A stretch of DNA of 64,000 nucleotides from Luteimonas panaciterrae (GCF_020511115.1 NZ_JAJAVH010000011.1:1-64000), one strand, 5' to 3'. Positions 55,154-63,561 are shown, numbered from the stretch's first letter. Translations and numbers: made by a program. The notes: generated by a model not told the origin, from the letters alone.

Positions 55154-56416
55154 TCACGCAGTAGCAATCCGCAATCGCGGCGATTGCTCGCGAATCGGCA
55201 GATTCGCCATGGCCGCTAGCAACGCCAGCGCCATGTCCGCGTACCACATCCACGTGTAGTCGCCGAAGGTTTCCAGCGCCACGCCACCGAGCCAGGCGCC
55301 GAAGAAACCGCCGATCTGGTGCGAGAGCAAGGTGAGGCCAAACAGCGTGCCGAGATGACGCGGCCCGAACAGCTTGCCGACCAGCCCGGCCGTCGGCGGC
55401 ACGGTCGCGAGCCACGTGAATCCGAGCGCCGCGGCGAAAATGTAGAACGTCATCGGCGTCGGCGGCGAGATCAGATACAGCGCGATCATCAGCGCGCGGC
55501 TGCCGTACATCGCGGCCAGCAACCACTTCATGCGGTAGTGCTGCCCCAGATAGCCGACGATCAAACTGCCGGCGATGTTGAACGCGCCGATCAGCATGAG
55601 CGCGGCCGCCGATACGCTGGCCGGCAATCCGCACAGCGCGACTTCACCCGGCAGGTGCGTGACCAGGAAGGCGATGTGCACACCGCAGGTGAAGAAGCCG
55701 ATGTGCAGGCACCAATAGCTGCGATCACGTAGTGCGATGCGCAATTGCGCGCGCAAGGAAAGCTCGTGCCCGGCTTCTGGAGTCGCAGCCGGACCGGCCG
55801 GAGCATTCACCGCCGCTTGCGATGGCTTGCGACGCAGCGACCACGCCAGTGGTAACGCCAGCAGCGAGGACGCGGCGAGACCGAACATCGTCATCGCCCA
55901 GCCTGCCGCCGTGATACCGAATTGCACCAGCGGCGCGAACACGAACTGTCCGAGTGAGCCGCCGGCATTGATCACCCCGGCCGCGAACGAGCGCCGCTCC
56001 GGCGCCAGACGCGATGCCGTGGCGCCGATCAGGATCGAAAAGCTACCGGCGCCGGCACCCGCGGCCGTGAGCACGCCGAGCGTGATCACCAATCCCCATT
56101 GCGACTGCAGGAACGGCGTGAGCGCGAGCCCCACCGCCAGCAACAACGTACCGGCCCACACCACACGCACGGGGCCATGGCGATCGGCGATCGCGCCGAA
56201 CACCGGCTGCACCGCGCCCCAGACGAACTGACCAACCGCGAGCGCGAAGCTGATCGATGCGATGCCGAGACCGCTGCTGTCGTGGATCGGCGCGACGAAC
56301 AGACCGGTGGTCTGACGCGCGCCCATGGTGAGCATGAGGATCGCGCTGGCGGCCACCAGCAGGCCCCAATGCGCGCTGGGCTTCGCGTGCGCGCCCACGC
56401 CCGTGGGCGCACTCAC
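55154..56416 (-). CDS. MFS transporter
   Basis: A 420-residue major facilitator superfamily protein with about twelve membrane segments. The first half has GVLTAAGAGAGSFSILIGATASRLAPERR-like A/C-motif sequence around residues 110-140 and the second half TFYIFAAALGFTWLATVPPTAGLVGKLFG, split near residue 340; the pattern resembles oxalate/formate-type antiporters. I chose the GTG at 56416, overlapping the marR stop by 4 bases; the frame upstream is open but lies inside marR. It is co-transcribed with marR, so its substrate is probably the regulator's ligand or a related compound. Confidence 0.9.
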   Translation of the reverse strand: MSAPTGVGAHAKPSAHWGLLVAASAILMLTMGARQTTGLFVAPIHDSSGLGIASISFALAVGQFVWGAVQPVFGAIADRHGPVRVVWAGTLLLAVGLALTPFLQSQWGLVITLGVLTAAGAGAGSFSILIGATASRLAPERRSFAAGVINAGGSLGQFVFAPLVQFGITAAGWAMTMFGLAASSLLALPLAWSLRRKPSQAAVNAPAGPAATPEAGHELSLRAQLRIALRDRSYWCLHIGFFTCGVHIAFLVTHLPGEVALCGLPASVSAAALMLIGAFNIAGSLIVGYLGQHYRMKWLLAAMYGSRALMIALYLISPPTPMTFYIFAAALGFTWLATVPPTAGLVGKLFGPRHLGTLFGLTLLSHQIGGFFGAWLGGVALETFGDYTWMWYADMALALLAAMANLPIREQSPRLRIATA

Positions 56417-56859
56417 GATGCATGCTCCGCGGCCGTCGACAGGCGTTCGTGCAGCGCGTTCAAGTCGTGATGCAAGCGTTCGATTCCGTCCTGGCCGAAC
56501 AATGCTTCCACGCGTTTCTGCGTGCGGCGCCAGTGTGGTAACGCCGCATCGATCCGCTTGCGCCCGGCCGGCGTGATCTCGATGACGCGCCGGCGCGCAT
56601 CGTCCTCGGCGCGGCGCTCGCGCAGCCATCCGGCCTCGTACAGCGGCTTCAGATTGCGGGTGAGGGTGGTGCGGTCCATGCCCAGTTCCTCGGCAAATTC
56701 GCCCAGCACCTTCGGCTCCCTGGAGGCGCGCTTGAGGATCGAATACTGGTTTAGGCTCAGGCCCAGCGGCGCCAGCTCGCGATCGTAGAACTGCGACACC
56801 TGGCGCGCGGTGCGGCGCAGCAAGAAACAGGTGCAGTGACTAGGAGGAGAAGCGGTCAT
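56413..56859 (-). CDS. MarR family transcriptional regulator
   Basis: A 148-residue winged-helix regulator: dimerisation helices at both ends (CFLLRRTARQVSQFYDREL at the start), a recognition region LGEFAEELGMDRTTLTRNLKPLYEAGWL, and a beta-wing with the DDARRRVIEITPAG motif. I chose the start at 56859 (MTASPPSH); an upstream in-frame ATG lies inside the promoter. A promoter with a dyad is visible at 56888-56916. It is co-transcribed with the MFS gene through a GTGA overlap. Confidence 0.92.
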   Translation of the reverse strand: MTASPPSHCTCFLLRRTARQVSQFYDRELAPLGLSLNQYSILKRASREPKVLGEFAEELGMDRTTLTRNLKPLYEAGWLRERRAEDDARRRVIEITPAGRKRIDAALPHWRRTQKRVEALFGQDGIERLHHDLNALHERLSTAAEHAS

Positions 56860-56887
56860 CGGCGGGTCTCGGCTTCGATGGCCGCAT

Positions 56888-56916
56888 TTTATGTGTATAT
56901 GCACCTATTTCGTCAA
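56888..56916 (-). promoter_or_regulatory. Promoter with operator-like dyad for marR-MFS
   Basis: On the minus strand: -35 TTGACG (56916-56911), a 17-base spacer, and -10-like CATAAA (56893-56888). The spacer carries an imperfect dyad around GTGTATATGCAC (56893-56904), a plausible MarR site. Fits autoregulation; not proven. Confidence 0.6.
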
Positions 56917-56992
56917 GAAGAACCGCGGTCAGCTCCAGGACCGCCGAGAGATTCGGTCCAAGAGCTGCCGCGGCGGGGGGCGGGTGGCCGGA

Positions 56993-59074
56993 TCAGAAGA
57001 AGATGCGAACACCTCCGCTGACACTGCGTCCGGGCAGCGCGACGACATCCTTCAGGAACGAGGTATGCACGTGCGCTTCCTGATTGGTGAGATTGCTGCC
57101 ATCGACGAACAGTTCCCAGGCGAGCCGGCCGCCGTCGAAGTGATAAGCGGCGTGCGCATCGACCAGGGTGTAGCCGTCGGTCGGTGTTTCGTTGGCGGCG
57201 ACCTTGTCCTGCTTGTTGTAGCGGGTCGCACCAAGCGAGGCACGCCAGCCGTTGTTTTCCCAGCGCAGCTGCGCGCCGAGGCGCGAAGGCGCGATGCGCG
57301 GCACGTTGCCGCCGCCATCGGCCAGCGTCGCGCGCACCGTGTCGCCGAACGTGCGCAGATCCCACCGGCCATTGTCGTTGTCGGCGAGATGGAAGGTGGC
57401 TTCACCCTCGAAACCGCGGAACGTCGCGTCGCGCTGCGACCACTGCCGGATCGGCAGGAATTCGTCTTCTTCCTCGAAGTGCCACTGTTCGCCGGTATCG
57501 ACGAGATAGATGAAGTCCTTGAAGCGGTTGTAGTAGGCCGACACCTTCGCGTCGACGAAGTCCGACTTGTATTGCAGGCCGAATTCGATCTGGTTCGCGG
57601 CCTCCTTGTCGAGATCGGGATTGCCGATTTCATAGGCGAGCGTGGCCAGATGCGGGCCGTCGGCGAACAGTTCTTCCTCGGCGGGCGCGCGTTCTGCGTG
57701 GTCGAGGTTGACCGTCAACCGCCAGTTCTCGTCGAGCTTGAAACCGCCGGCGACCGACAGGCTGACCGGCGTGAAATCACGCTTGTCCAGACCGTCGGGC
57801 TCGGCCTTCACCTTGTCCACGCGCGCGCCGAGATCGAGCTGGAATTCCTTGCCCGAATCCATATCCCACGACTTGCGCGCCACGCCGAACACGCCGAGTG
57901 CGCGCGTCGTGGTCCTCGGCACGAACGATTCCTCGCCCACTGCGGAGAACGTGCCGTCACTGCCTTGCAGGCCGACCGCGCCCTTCCAGCCATTGCTGGC
58001 GCTGTAGGAGGCTTCGAGGCGGCCTTCGTTGGCGTCTTTCTTGAACGTGGTGCCCGGTTCGTCGCCTTCGAATTCGATGTGCTTGTAGTCGGTGTGGCTG
58101 AAGCTGAAACGCAGGCCGCTGCCTTCGCCCCACGGATCGGTCAGGCCGCCCTTGAGGTCGTAGCGGTTTTGCCGCAGTTGCAGATGCACGCCGCGTTCGC
58201 CCGCGGCGAGATCGCCGGCTTCGCCGGGATTGCCGTAGTCGTCTTCGAAGCGCGAAACGGACATGCCGACGAAACCCCAGTCGCCCAGCAGCGAGCCGCC
58301 GACGGAGCCCGTTTTGGTATCGATGAAGGAATTGGGCTGCTTGCCGTCTGGCGTGTCGTAGTCCTTGGCGTTGCGATATACGGCGTCGGCATGCAACGCG
58401 AAGCGATCGTTGCCGCCGTCGATGCGCGCCATGTCGGTGCTGCCGCTCTGGTCGCCGCCGTAGAAGCGCGCTTCGGCACGGCCGCTGAAACCGCCTTCGA
58501 TCGGCGCTTCGGGAATGCGGCCGTCGACGACGTTGACCACGCCGCCGATCGCGCCCGTGCCGTAGAGCAGGGTGGATGGGCCCTTGAGCACCTCGATCTG
58601 ATCGGCGAGGAAGGATTCCACCGCCGGTGAATGGTCCTGGCTGACCGTGGACACGTCTTCGGTCGACATGCCGCTGCTGAGTACCTCCACGCGCGGGCCG
58701 TCGAGGCCGCGCAGGATCGGCCGGCCGACGCCGGGGCCGAAGTTCGAGCTCTGCACGCCGGGAATGCTGGAGATGGTTTCGCCCAGGCTGGCGGCGCGGT
58801 TTTCGTCGAGGCGTTCGCCGGCCAGGACGTCGGTCGGCTTGCTCAGCTGGGCGGCGGTGTCGCGCAGCGGGCTGGCGGTGACGATGACCGAATCCAGGTC
58901 CTTGACGTGGCGACCCTTGGCCGCATCTTGGGCATGCCGCGTGTCACTGGGCGGGGAGGCACCTTCGTCAGCCGGCGCCGTGGAAGGGAGGTCGGCGGCG
59001 TAGGCGGGCGTCAGGATGGCGGCGAGGGCAAGCGTCAGGCCATTGCGGAGCGGGGAAGAGAGGGGGCGGGACAT
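56993..59074 (-). CDS. TonB-dependent receptor, ZnuD-like (zinc uptake)
   Basis: A 693-residue outer-membrane receptor. After a signal peptide ending near AYA comes a plug domain with a TonB-box-like DSVIVTASPL, SSIPGVQSSNFGPGVGRPIL and EVLKGPSTLLYGTGAIGGVVN, followed by a barrel ending in aromatic residues (GGVRIFF). It resembles ZnuD-type zinc receptors, including the FEGDEPGTTFKKD and DHAERAPAEEELFADGPH segments. I chose the ATG at 59074; a TTG one codon earlier is possible. A Zur-box-like palindrome lies upstream and a zur gene is 4 kb away, which supports zinc-repressed zinc uptake, perhaps of heme or other zinc carriers as well. Confidence 0.87.
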   Translation of the reverse strand: MSRPLSSPLRNGLTLALAAILTPAYAADLPSTAPADEGASPPSDTRHAQDAAKGRHVKDLDSVIVTASPLRDTAAQLSKPTDVLAGERLDENRAASLGETISSIPGVQSSNFGPGVGRPILRGLDGPRVEVLSSGMSTEDVSTVSQDHSPAVESFLADQIEVLKGPSTLLYGTGAIGGVVNVVDGRIPEAPIEGGFSGRAEARFYGGDQSGSTDMARIDGGNDRFALHADAVYRNAKDYDTPDGKQPNSFIDTKTGSVGGSLLGDWGFVGMSVSRFEDDYGNPGEAGDLAAGERGVHLQLRQNRYDLKGGLTDPWGEGSGLRFSFSHTDYKHIEFEGDEPGTTFKKDANEGRLEASYSASNGWKGAVGLQGSDGTFSAVGEESFVPRTTTRALGVFGVARKSWDMDSGKEFQLDLGARVDKVKAEPDGLDKRDFTPVSLSVAGGFKLDENWRLTVNLDHAERAPAEEELFADGPHLATLAYEIGNPDLDKEAANQIEFGLQYKSDFVDAKVSAYYNRFKDFIYLVDTGEQWHFEEEDEFLPIRQWSQRDATFRGFEGEATFHLADNDNGRWDLRTFGDTVRATLADGGGNVPRIAPSRLGAQLRWENNGWRASLGATRYNKQDKVAANETPTDGYTLVDAHAAYHFDGGRLAWELFVDGSNLTNQEAHVHTSFLKDVVALPGRSVSGGVRIFF

Positions 59075-59110
59075 CAAGTGGGGTTCCGAGGAGGGAGAGA
59101 CAGCGTGTTT

Positions 59111-59130
59111 AAAATGTTATAACATAACCA
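59111..59130. promoter_or_regulatory. Zur-box-like palindrome between ZnuD-type and MerC-type genes
   Basis: ATGTTATAACAT at 59114-59125 is a perfect 12-bp palindrome embedded in AAAATGTTATAACATAACC, very close to the GTTATANTATAAC-type consensus of gammaproteobacterial Zur boxes. It lies 37 bases before the receptor start and about 50 bases before the divergent MerC-type start. Zur binding is inferred. Confidence 0.75.
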
Positions 59131-59176
59131 AAAGCAAAGCCGGCCCGTGCCGGAAGTCATTCATTACGAATCCGTC

Positions 59177-59587
59177 ATGTCCTCCCGTTTCCAAGCATTG
59201 CTCGATCGCTTCGGTGCCACCGGCTCGCTGATCTGCGCGCTGCATTGCGCCTTGTTGCCGCTGGCGCTGGCGGCGATCCCGTCATTGGGGCTGTCGGTGT
59301 GGCTGGGCGATGGATTCGAGCGGAGCTTCGTGCTGTTCGCCACACTGATGGGCGCTTTCAGCTTGGTCTGGGGCTATCGCCGGCACCGCAAGGTCCGCGC
59401 CCTGGGCGTGCTCCTGCTTGGCCTGGCGGCGCTGTGGGCCGGCCTTCTCTACGATCCCTGGCATCACGGCTCGGTCACCATGCATGCGGCGGTGATGACC
59501 TTCGGTGGCACCCTGATCGGGCTGGCCCATCTGCTCAATCTGCGGCTCAACCACGGGCATGTGCACGACGCGACCTGCGCGCATTGA
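59177..59587 (+). CDS. MerC domain-containing membrane protein
   Basis: A 136-residue protein with about four membrane helices. The cysteine motif GSLICALHCALLPLALA near residue 16 matches the first helix of MerC-family proteins, which move Hg(II) in mercury resistance. Here there is no mer operon, and the Zur-box-like site suggests zinc transport or balance instead. The C-terminus is rich in His (LNHGHVHDATCAH), a likely metal-binding tail. I chose the ATG at 59177. It is divergent from the ZnuD-type gene. The zinc role is inference; such pairings are known in Lysobacterales. Confidence 0.85.
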   Translation: MSSRFQALLDRFGATGSLICALHCALLPLALAAIPSLGLSVWLGDGFERSFVLFATLMGAFSLVWGYRRHRKVRALGVLLLGLAALWAGLLYDPWHHGSVTMHAAVMTFGGTLIGLAHLLNLRLNHGHVHDATCAH

Positions 59588-59796
59588 TTCCAAATGCTTT
59601 GCATTGGAGTCAATTCCAAAGTTTGCGGAGCAAACTTCGGGCCCCGCGGCGCGGCTTCCAATCCCCGCCCCTTTGGGCGCTCCCTTACTAAGGGGACTTT
59701 TCCCCAGATACAGTCACCGGGCAGTAAAAGGCTGGCTGCGTGCTAGACTTCGCGGTTTCTGATCAGCACGTTTCCAACGAACTTCGGAGCACGAAC
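59588..59796. other. Structured intergenic region before the Thx gene
   Basis: Contains a perfect hairpin AAGTTTGC-GGA-GCAAACTT at 59619-59637, preceded by an imperfect one around 59590-59607 (CCAAATGCTTTGCATTGG), followed by a GC-rich stretch and AGGGGACTTTTCCCC at about 59692-59705. No gene seen. The hairpins lack T-runs; they may be part of a small dispersed repeat or a transcript-end structure of the MerC gene. The promoter of the Thx gene should lie near its end. Confidence 0.4.
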
Positions 59797-59988
59797 ATGG
59801 GCAAGGGCGACCGTAAGACCGCCAAGGGCAAGCGCTACAACTCCAGCTACGGCAACGCCCGTACCTCGGCGACCAAGAAGGTCGCGGGCACGGCTTCGGC
59901 CCCGGCAGCGAAGAAGACCGCCACCAAGACGGTGACCAAGGCGCCGGCGAAGAAGGTCGTGGCGAAGAAGGCCGCTTCCAAGGAGTAA
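59797..59988 (+). CDS. Small ribosomal subunit protein bTHX with Ala/Lys-rich tail
   Basis: A 63-residue, very basic protein. Its first 22 residues (MGKGDRKTAKGKRYNSSYGN plus AR) match the Thx signature of a small peptide bound at the head of the 30S subunit. After that it carries a 40-residue extension of repeated Ala, Lys and Thr (AKKTATKTVTKAPAKKVVAKK), like histone H1-type tails; Thx in Thermus is only 26 residues long after processing. GGAG lies about 8 bases before the ATG and a strong terminator follows, so it is its own unit. Confidence 0.88.
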   Translation: MGKGDRKTAKGKRYNSSYGNARTSATKKVAGTASAPAAKKTATKTVTKAPAKKVVAKKAASKE

Positions 59989-60022
59989 CGGTTTCGGCTT
60001 CGGCCGAGCTGGTGTAGTGAAG

Positions 60023-60047
60023 AAGCCCCGCGCCGCGGGGCTTTTTT
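60023..60047 (+). terminator. Intrinsic terminator of the Thx gene
   Basis: Arms AAGCCCCGCG and GCGGGGCTT (loop CC) followed by TTTTT, 35 bases past the stop. Confidence 0.93.
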
Positions 60048-60097
60048 GTGCGGAATGATCCGTCTCTCGATGCTCGCCGCCGACAAGCGAGTCCACT

Positions 60098-60427
60098 GTG
60101 CGCAAGATTCTTTTCATTTGCAGCCGTAACCGGTTGCGCAGCCCGACGGCGGAACAGGTGTTCGCCGATTGGCCCGGCGTGGAAACCGCGTCTGCCGGAC
60201 TCGATCACGACGCTGACAATCCGCTGACGCCGGAACTCCTGCAGTGGGCCGATCTGGTATTCGTGATGGAGCAAACGCACCGCAACAAGATTTCGAAGAA
60301 ATTCCGCGCCTATCTCAACGGCAAGCGCATCATCTGCCTCGATATTCCAGACGAATACGAATACATGGATGAGGGGTTGGTGAAACTTTTAAAAGTGAAG
60401 GTGCCGCGGCATTTGCCGGCGTACTAA
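60098..60427 (+). CDS. Low-molecular-weight phosphotyrosine phosphatase-like protein
   Basis: A 109-residue protein starting at a GTG, with the P-loop ICSRNRLRSPTAEQVF near residue 7 (Cys-x5-Arg-Ser, one residue arrangement off the LMW-PTP CxxNxCRSP standard) and a DIPDEYEYMDEGL loop near residue 89 that could supply the general-acid aspartate. It is shorter than LMW-PTPs (about 150) and belongs to a bacterial branch annotated as a protein tyrosine phosphatase family. Activity is inferred from the intact Cys and Arg. Confidence 0.82.
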   Translation: MRKILFICSRNRLRSPTAEQVFADWPGVETASAGLDHDADNPLTPELLQWADLVFVMEQTHRNKISKKFRAYLNGKRIICLDIPDEYEYMDEGLVKLLKVKVPRHLPAY

Positions 60428-60461
60428 GATTTACGGCGTTCAGCGCCAGGTTTCGAAAACA

Positions 60462-60803
60462 TCAATCTCGTTCGGTCCCGCAGGCTGCGCAAAGCTTGGC
60501 TTCCGGAGTGCGAAGAGGCTTCTTGCATTTTTTGCACGGCGGGCCGTAGAACGATAGGCGGTGGTGCCGGATGGCGTTCACGTTCGTCTCATGAAAACCG
60601 GTCAATTCTTGATACAGCTTAAGGGCGCGTTCCCCGAAGCCATTCCTCATGGCTTCGGGCAATGTTTCCCCGTGCGTCACCCGACGCTGTTGGAGGTCCG
60701 AGGTCGCGAGTGCCAGCGCCGGTTCGATGATCTCCGCCCATTCTTTTTCGTCGAGCATGGGAATGACCATGTCGCAGCGCCAGCAATAGAGATCCTGAGG
60801 CAT
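60462..60803 (-). CDS. Hypothetical zinc-ribbon protein
   Basis: A 113-residue protein with CxxC pairs at both ends: CWRC near residue 7, and CKKCKKPLRTPEAKLCAACG near the C-terminus. The middle (MLDEKEWAEIIEPALALAT, GFGERALKLYQELTGF) is helical. I do not recognise a function; the ribbons suggest zinc binding. I chose the ATG at 60803 (MPQDLYCWRC), 8 bases after the dipeptidase stop; the frame is open a little further, into the dipeptidase gene. Probably co-transcribed with the dipeptidase. Confidence 0.65.
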   Translation of the reverse strand: MPQDLYCWRCDMVIPMLDEKEWAEIIEPALALATSDLQQRRVTHGETLPEAMRNGFGERALKLYQELTGFHETNVNAIRHHRLSFYGPPCKKCKKPLRTPEAKLCAACGTERD

Positions 60804-60811
60804 ACAGGAGT

Positions 60812-62035
60812 TTAGGGCTTTCCCGAGCCTTTCTCGATCTCTGCCCACACCCGCAGCAAATTGCCACCCAGAATCTTGCGGATATCGGCATCGGCATAGC
60901 CGCGCGCCTGCAATCCGGCGACGAGATTGGGATAGTCCGCGACGGTGCGCAGCGTGTCCGGCAGTTCGCCGTCGACGCCATCGAAGTCGGAGCCGATGCC
61001 GATGTGGTCAACGCCGATCAGTTTGACGCCGTAGTCGATCTGATCGAGCACGGCATCGATCTTCGTTGCCGGCGCCGGATGCGTGGCGGACCAGGCCTTT
61101 TCGAAGGCATCACGATCCTCTTCCGGCTTGCCGGCCGCCTTCAGTTCGGCATTGCGCTTGTTGAAATCGTTGATCGCGCGGAAGTGCGCCTGCGTGTCGG
61201 CCGCACCCTTCGGATTGACGAATGCGATGCCGAACGGAATCTGCACCACGCCACCTTTCGCCGCGACAGCTTTCGCAAGCTCATCGCTGATGTTGCGCTC
61301 GAAATCCGGCGTGAAATGCCGGAACGCGGAATGGCTGGCGATCACCGGCACGCGGCTGAGTGCGATCGCATCGCGCGCCGACTCGTCGGAAATGTGCGAG
61401 ACGTCGACCATGATGCCGAGCCGGTTCATCTCCGCCACCACCTGCTTGCCGAACGGGCTCAGGCCGTGCCACTTGCGTTCCACGCCATACGAGGAATCGG
61501 CGATGCGGTTGGCGGCGCTATGGGCGAGGGTGATGTAGCGGACGCCGCGATCGAAGAAGAACTTGAGGTTGCCGATGTCGTCGCCGATCGGTGCGCCGTT
61601 CTCCATGCCCAGCGGCAGTAGCACGCGATCGCCCTTGCGCAGGCTATCCACATCCTTCGGCGAGCGAAGCAGCGCGAACTTGTCGGGATGGCGTTCGACC
61701 AACGCTTCCACGGAATCGATCATGGTGTTGGCGATCTGCCAGGCGCTGCCGTCGACATCCTGCTGGGCCGAGGTGTAGATCGACATGAAGGCGACATCGA
61801 GCCCGCCCGCGCGCGCCTTCGCGTAGTCGAACTCCCGGCCTTTCGCTCCGTTCTTGTCGGTACTGGCTCCCAGGTCCATCCAATGCTCGGTCAACATGCC
61901 GGGCGCATCGATGTGGGTGTCGACGATCACGGCATGCTGCGCCAGCGCGCGCGCTACGTCCGAGCCGGTGTTGTCGGCCGCGAAACAGATGGCCGGGAGG
62001 AAAAGAAGCGGAGCGATCAAAAATGCACGGTGCAT
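60812..62035 (-). CDS. Membrane dipeptidase, M19 family
   Basis: A 407-residue exported zinc metallopeptidase of the renal-dipeptidase type. Signal peptide MHRAFLIAPLLFLPAICFA. Metal ligands: VDTHIDAPGML near residue 38 (His-x-Asp), a glutamate in the FALLRSPKDVD to GMENGAPIGDDIGN region (ME), VDVSHISDESARD near residue 215, IASHSAFRHF near residue 235, and DHIGIGSDFDGVDG near residue 345. It would hydrolyse L,L- or L,D-dipeptides in the periplasm. It lies 13 bases downstream of hutI on the same strand. Confidence 0.94.
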   Translation of the reverse strand: MHRAFLIAPLLFLPAICFAADNTGSDVARALAQHAVIVDTHIDAPGMLTEHWMDLGASTDKNGAKGREFDYAKARAGGLDVAFMSIYTSAQQDVDGSAWQIANTMIDSVEALVERHPDKFALLRSPKDVDSLRKGDRVLLPLGMENGAPIGDDIGNLKFFFDRGVRYITLAHSAANRIADSSYGVERKWHGLSPFGKQVVAEMNRLGIMVDVSHISDESARDAIALSRVPVIASHSAFRHFTPDFERNISDELAKAVAAKGGVVQIPFGIAFVNPKGAADTQAHFRAINDFNKRNAELKAAGKPEEDRDAFEKAWSATHPAPATKIDAVLDQIDYGVKLIGVDHIGIGSDFDGVDGELPDTLRTVADYPNLVAGLQARGYADADIRKILGGNLLRVWAEIEKGSGKP

Positions 62036-62048
62036 GGCGGGTTCCAGC

Positions 62049-63272
62049 TCAAGATGAGGTCAGCAATCGTCCATCGGCATAGACGCTCGCGGCGAGCCTG
62101 CCGCCGAGCCAGTAACACAGTTCGGCCGGTTGCCGGATGCGCCAGCGCACGAAATCGGCGCGCAGGCCCGGATGCAGCACGCCACGGTCGTCCAGGCCGA
62201 GCGCGCGCGCGGCATGGGTCGTGGCGCCGCGCAATGCCTCTTCCGGTGTCAGACGGAAATGCGTGCAGGCCAGCTGCATCGCCTGGCGCAACGATTGCAA
62301 CGGCGAAGTGCCGGGATTGCAGTCGGTGGCCACCGCCATCGCCACGCCTTGCGCGCGGAATTCCTCCAGCGGCGGCAATTGCGTTTCGCGCAGCACGTGG
62401 AAGGCACCCGGCAACAGCACTGCGACGGTGCCGGCGCGAGCCATCGCGGCGACGCCCGCCACCGAGGTGTATTCGACGTGATCCGCGGACAGGCCACCGA
62501 ATTCAGCCACGATTTCGGCGCCGCCGCCGTCGCTGAGCTGGTCGGCATGCAGTTTCACCGGCACGCCGAGCGCGCGCGCGGCGGTGAAGACGCGCCGTGT
62601 CTGCTCCTGATTGAAGCCGATGCGCTCGCAGAAGCCGTCGACGGCGTCGACCAGGCCTTCGGCATGCAGGCGCGGCAGCCAGTCGACGACAGCGTCGATG
62701 TAGGCGTCGGCACGTCCGGAAAATTCCGGTGGGAGTGCATGCGCACCGAGGAAACTCGTGCGCACGCCGATGCCGAGTTCGTCGGCGACACGCTTGGCGA
62801 CGCGCAGCATCTTGCGCTCGTTTTCGTAGTCCAGGCCGTAGCCGGATTTGATCTCGAGCGTGGTCACGCCGTCGTCGCGCAGCGCGCGGGCGCGTGGGAG
62901 CGATTGCGCGAGGAGCGCGTCCTCGCCGGCTTCCCGCGTGTGCCGGACGGTGGACAGGATGCCGCCGCCGGCGCGCGCGATCTGTTCGTAGCTCGCGCCC
63001 TGCAGGCGTTGTTCGAATTCGCCGGCCCGATCCCCGGCGAAGACCGTGTGGGTATGGCAATCGATCAGGCCGGGCGTGATGCAATCGCCGCCGGCGTCGA
63101 TCGCCGTGGAGTCGTCGACATCCGCGGGCAATGCGGAACGAGGGCCGACGAAGCCGAGGATGCCGTCGCGCCAGGCCAGGGCGCCGTCTTCGATCAGGCC
63201 ATAACCGGCGTCGCCGTCGAGGGTGACCAGGGTTGCGTTGACGATCAGGCCGTCCTTGCGTTCAGTCGCCAC
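62049..63272 (-). CDS. hutI: Imidazolonepropionase
   Basis: A 407-residue amidohydrolase (usual length about 405) that opens the imidazolone ring in histidine degradation. It has [20 protein letters not shown] near residue 78 (metal His-x-His), [25 protein letters not shown] near residue 240 and [13 protein letters not shown] near residue 315. I chose the GTG at 63272 (ATERKDG follows), which has GGAGGT about 5 bases upstream and gives the family length; an ATG at 63296 is the alternative. It overlaps the end of the small Gly-rich gene by 11 bases. hutF is divergent. Confidence 0.93.
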   Translation of the reverse strand: MATERKDGLIVNATLVTLDGDAGYGLIEDGALAWRDGILGFVGPRSALPADVDDSTAIDAGGDCITPGLIDCHTHTVFAGDRAGEFEQRLQGASYEQIARAGGGILSTVRHTREAGEDALLAQSLPRARALRDDGVTTLEIKSGYGLDYENERKMLRVAKRVADELGIGVRTSFLGAHALPPEFSGRADAYIDAVVDWLPRLHAEGLVDAVDGFCERIGFNQEQTRRVFTAARALGVPVKLHADQLSDGGGAEIVAEFGGLSADHVEYTSVAGVAAMARAGTVAVLLPGAFHVLRETQLPPLEEFRAQGVAMAVATDCNPGTSPLQSLRQAMQLACTHFRLTPEEALRGATTHAARALGLDDRGVLHPGLRADFVRWRIRQPAELCYWLGGRLAASVYADGRLLTSS

Positions 63273-63498
63273 CGCCACCTCCGTCACCGCCGCCATCGCT
63301 ACCGCCGTCCCCCGCGGCATCTGAATCGTGTCTGCGGTATTCGCCGAAGCCATCGCCGCCGGTTCCGGTTCCACTGCCGTCGCCGCCGCCATCGGATCGT
63401 TTGCGCCGCGAACCCGAAGAGCGCACGACGAAGATGAAAAGGAGCACGGTCAGTGCCAGGAAAGCAATCAGAACCGTGAACGTGGTGGCCGCGGTCAT
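63262..63498 (-). CDS. Small single-span membrane protein with Gly/Asp-rich tail
   Basis: A 78-residue predicted protein: one N-terminal membrane helix ([19 protein letters not shown]), a basic stop-transfer segment (RRKR), then about 45 residues of Gly, Asp and Ser ([18 protein letters not shown] and onwards). Its stop overlaps the hutI start by 11 bases, so translation is probably coupled. I know no function. The Gly-rich tail comes from GGT/GGC repeats that also sit over the hutI ribosome binding site, so the reading frame could be partly accidental. Confidence 0.55.
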   Translation of the reverse strand: MTAATTFTVLIAFLALTVLLFIFVVRSSGSRRKRSDGGGDGSGTGTGGDGFGEYRRHDSDAAGDGGSDGGGDGGGGGD

Positions 63499-63561
63499 GG
63501 GTGTGCGCGATCTCCGAAAGCGTTAGCCTAATCCATCCGTTCCCCAAACGCAGGAGCAAGC

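Noticed and set aside
59177..59587. Mercury resistance locus
   Set aside because: A MerC domain is present, but merR, merT, merP and merA are all absent and the upstream site looks like a Zur box.
62130..63437. 435-codon plus-strand frame opposite hutI
   Set aside because: Antisense shadow of a well-recognised imidazolonepropionase; no motif and no ribosome binding site.
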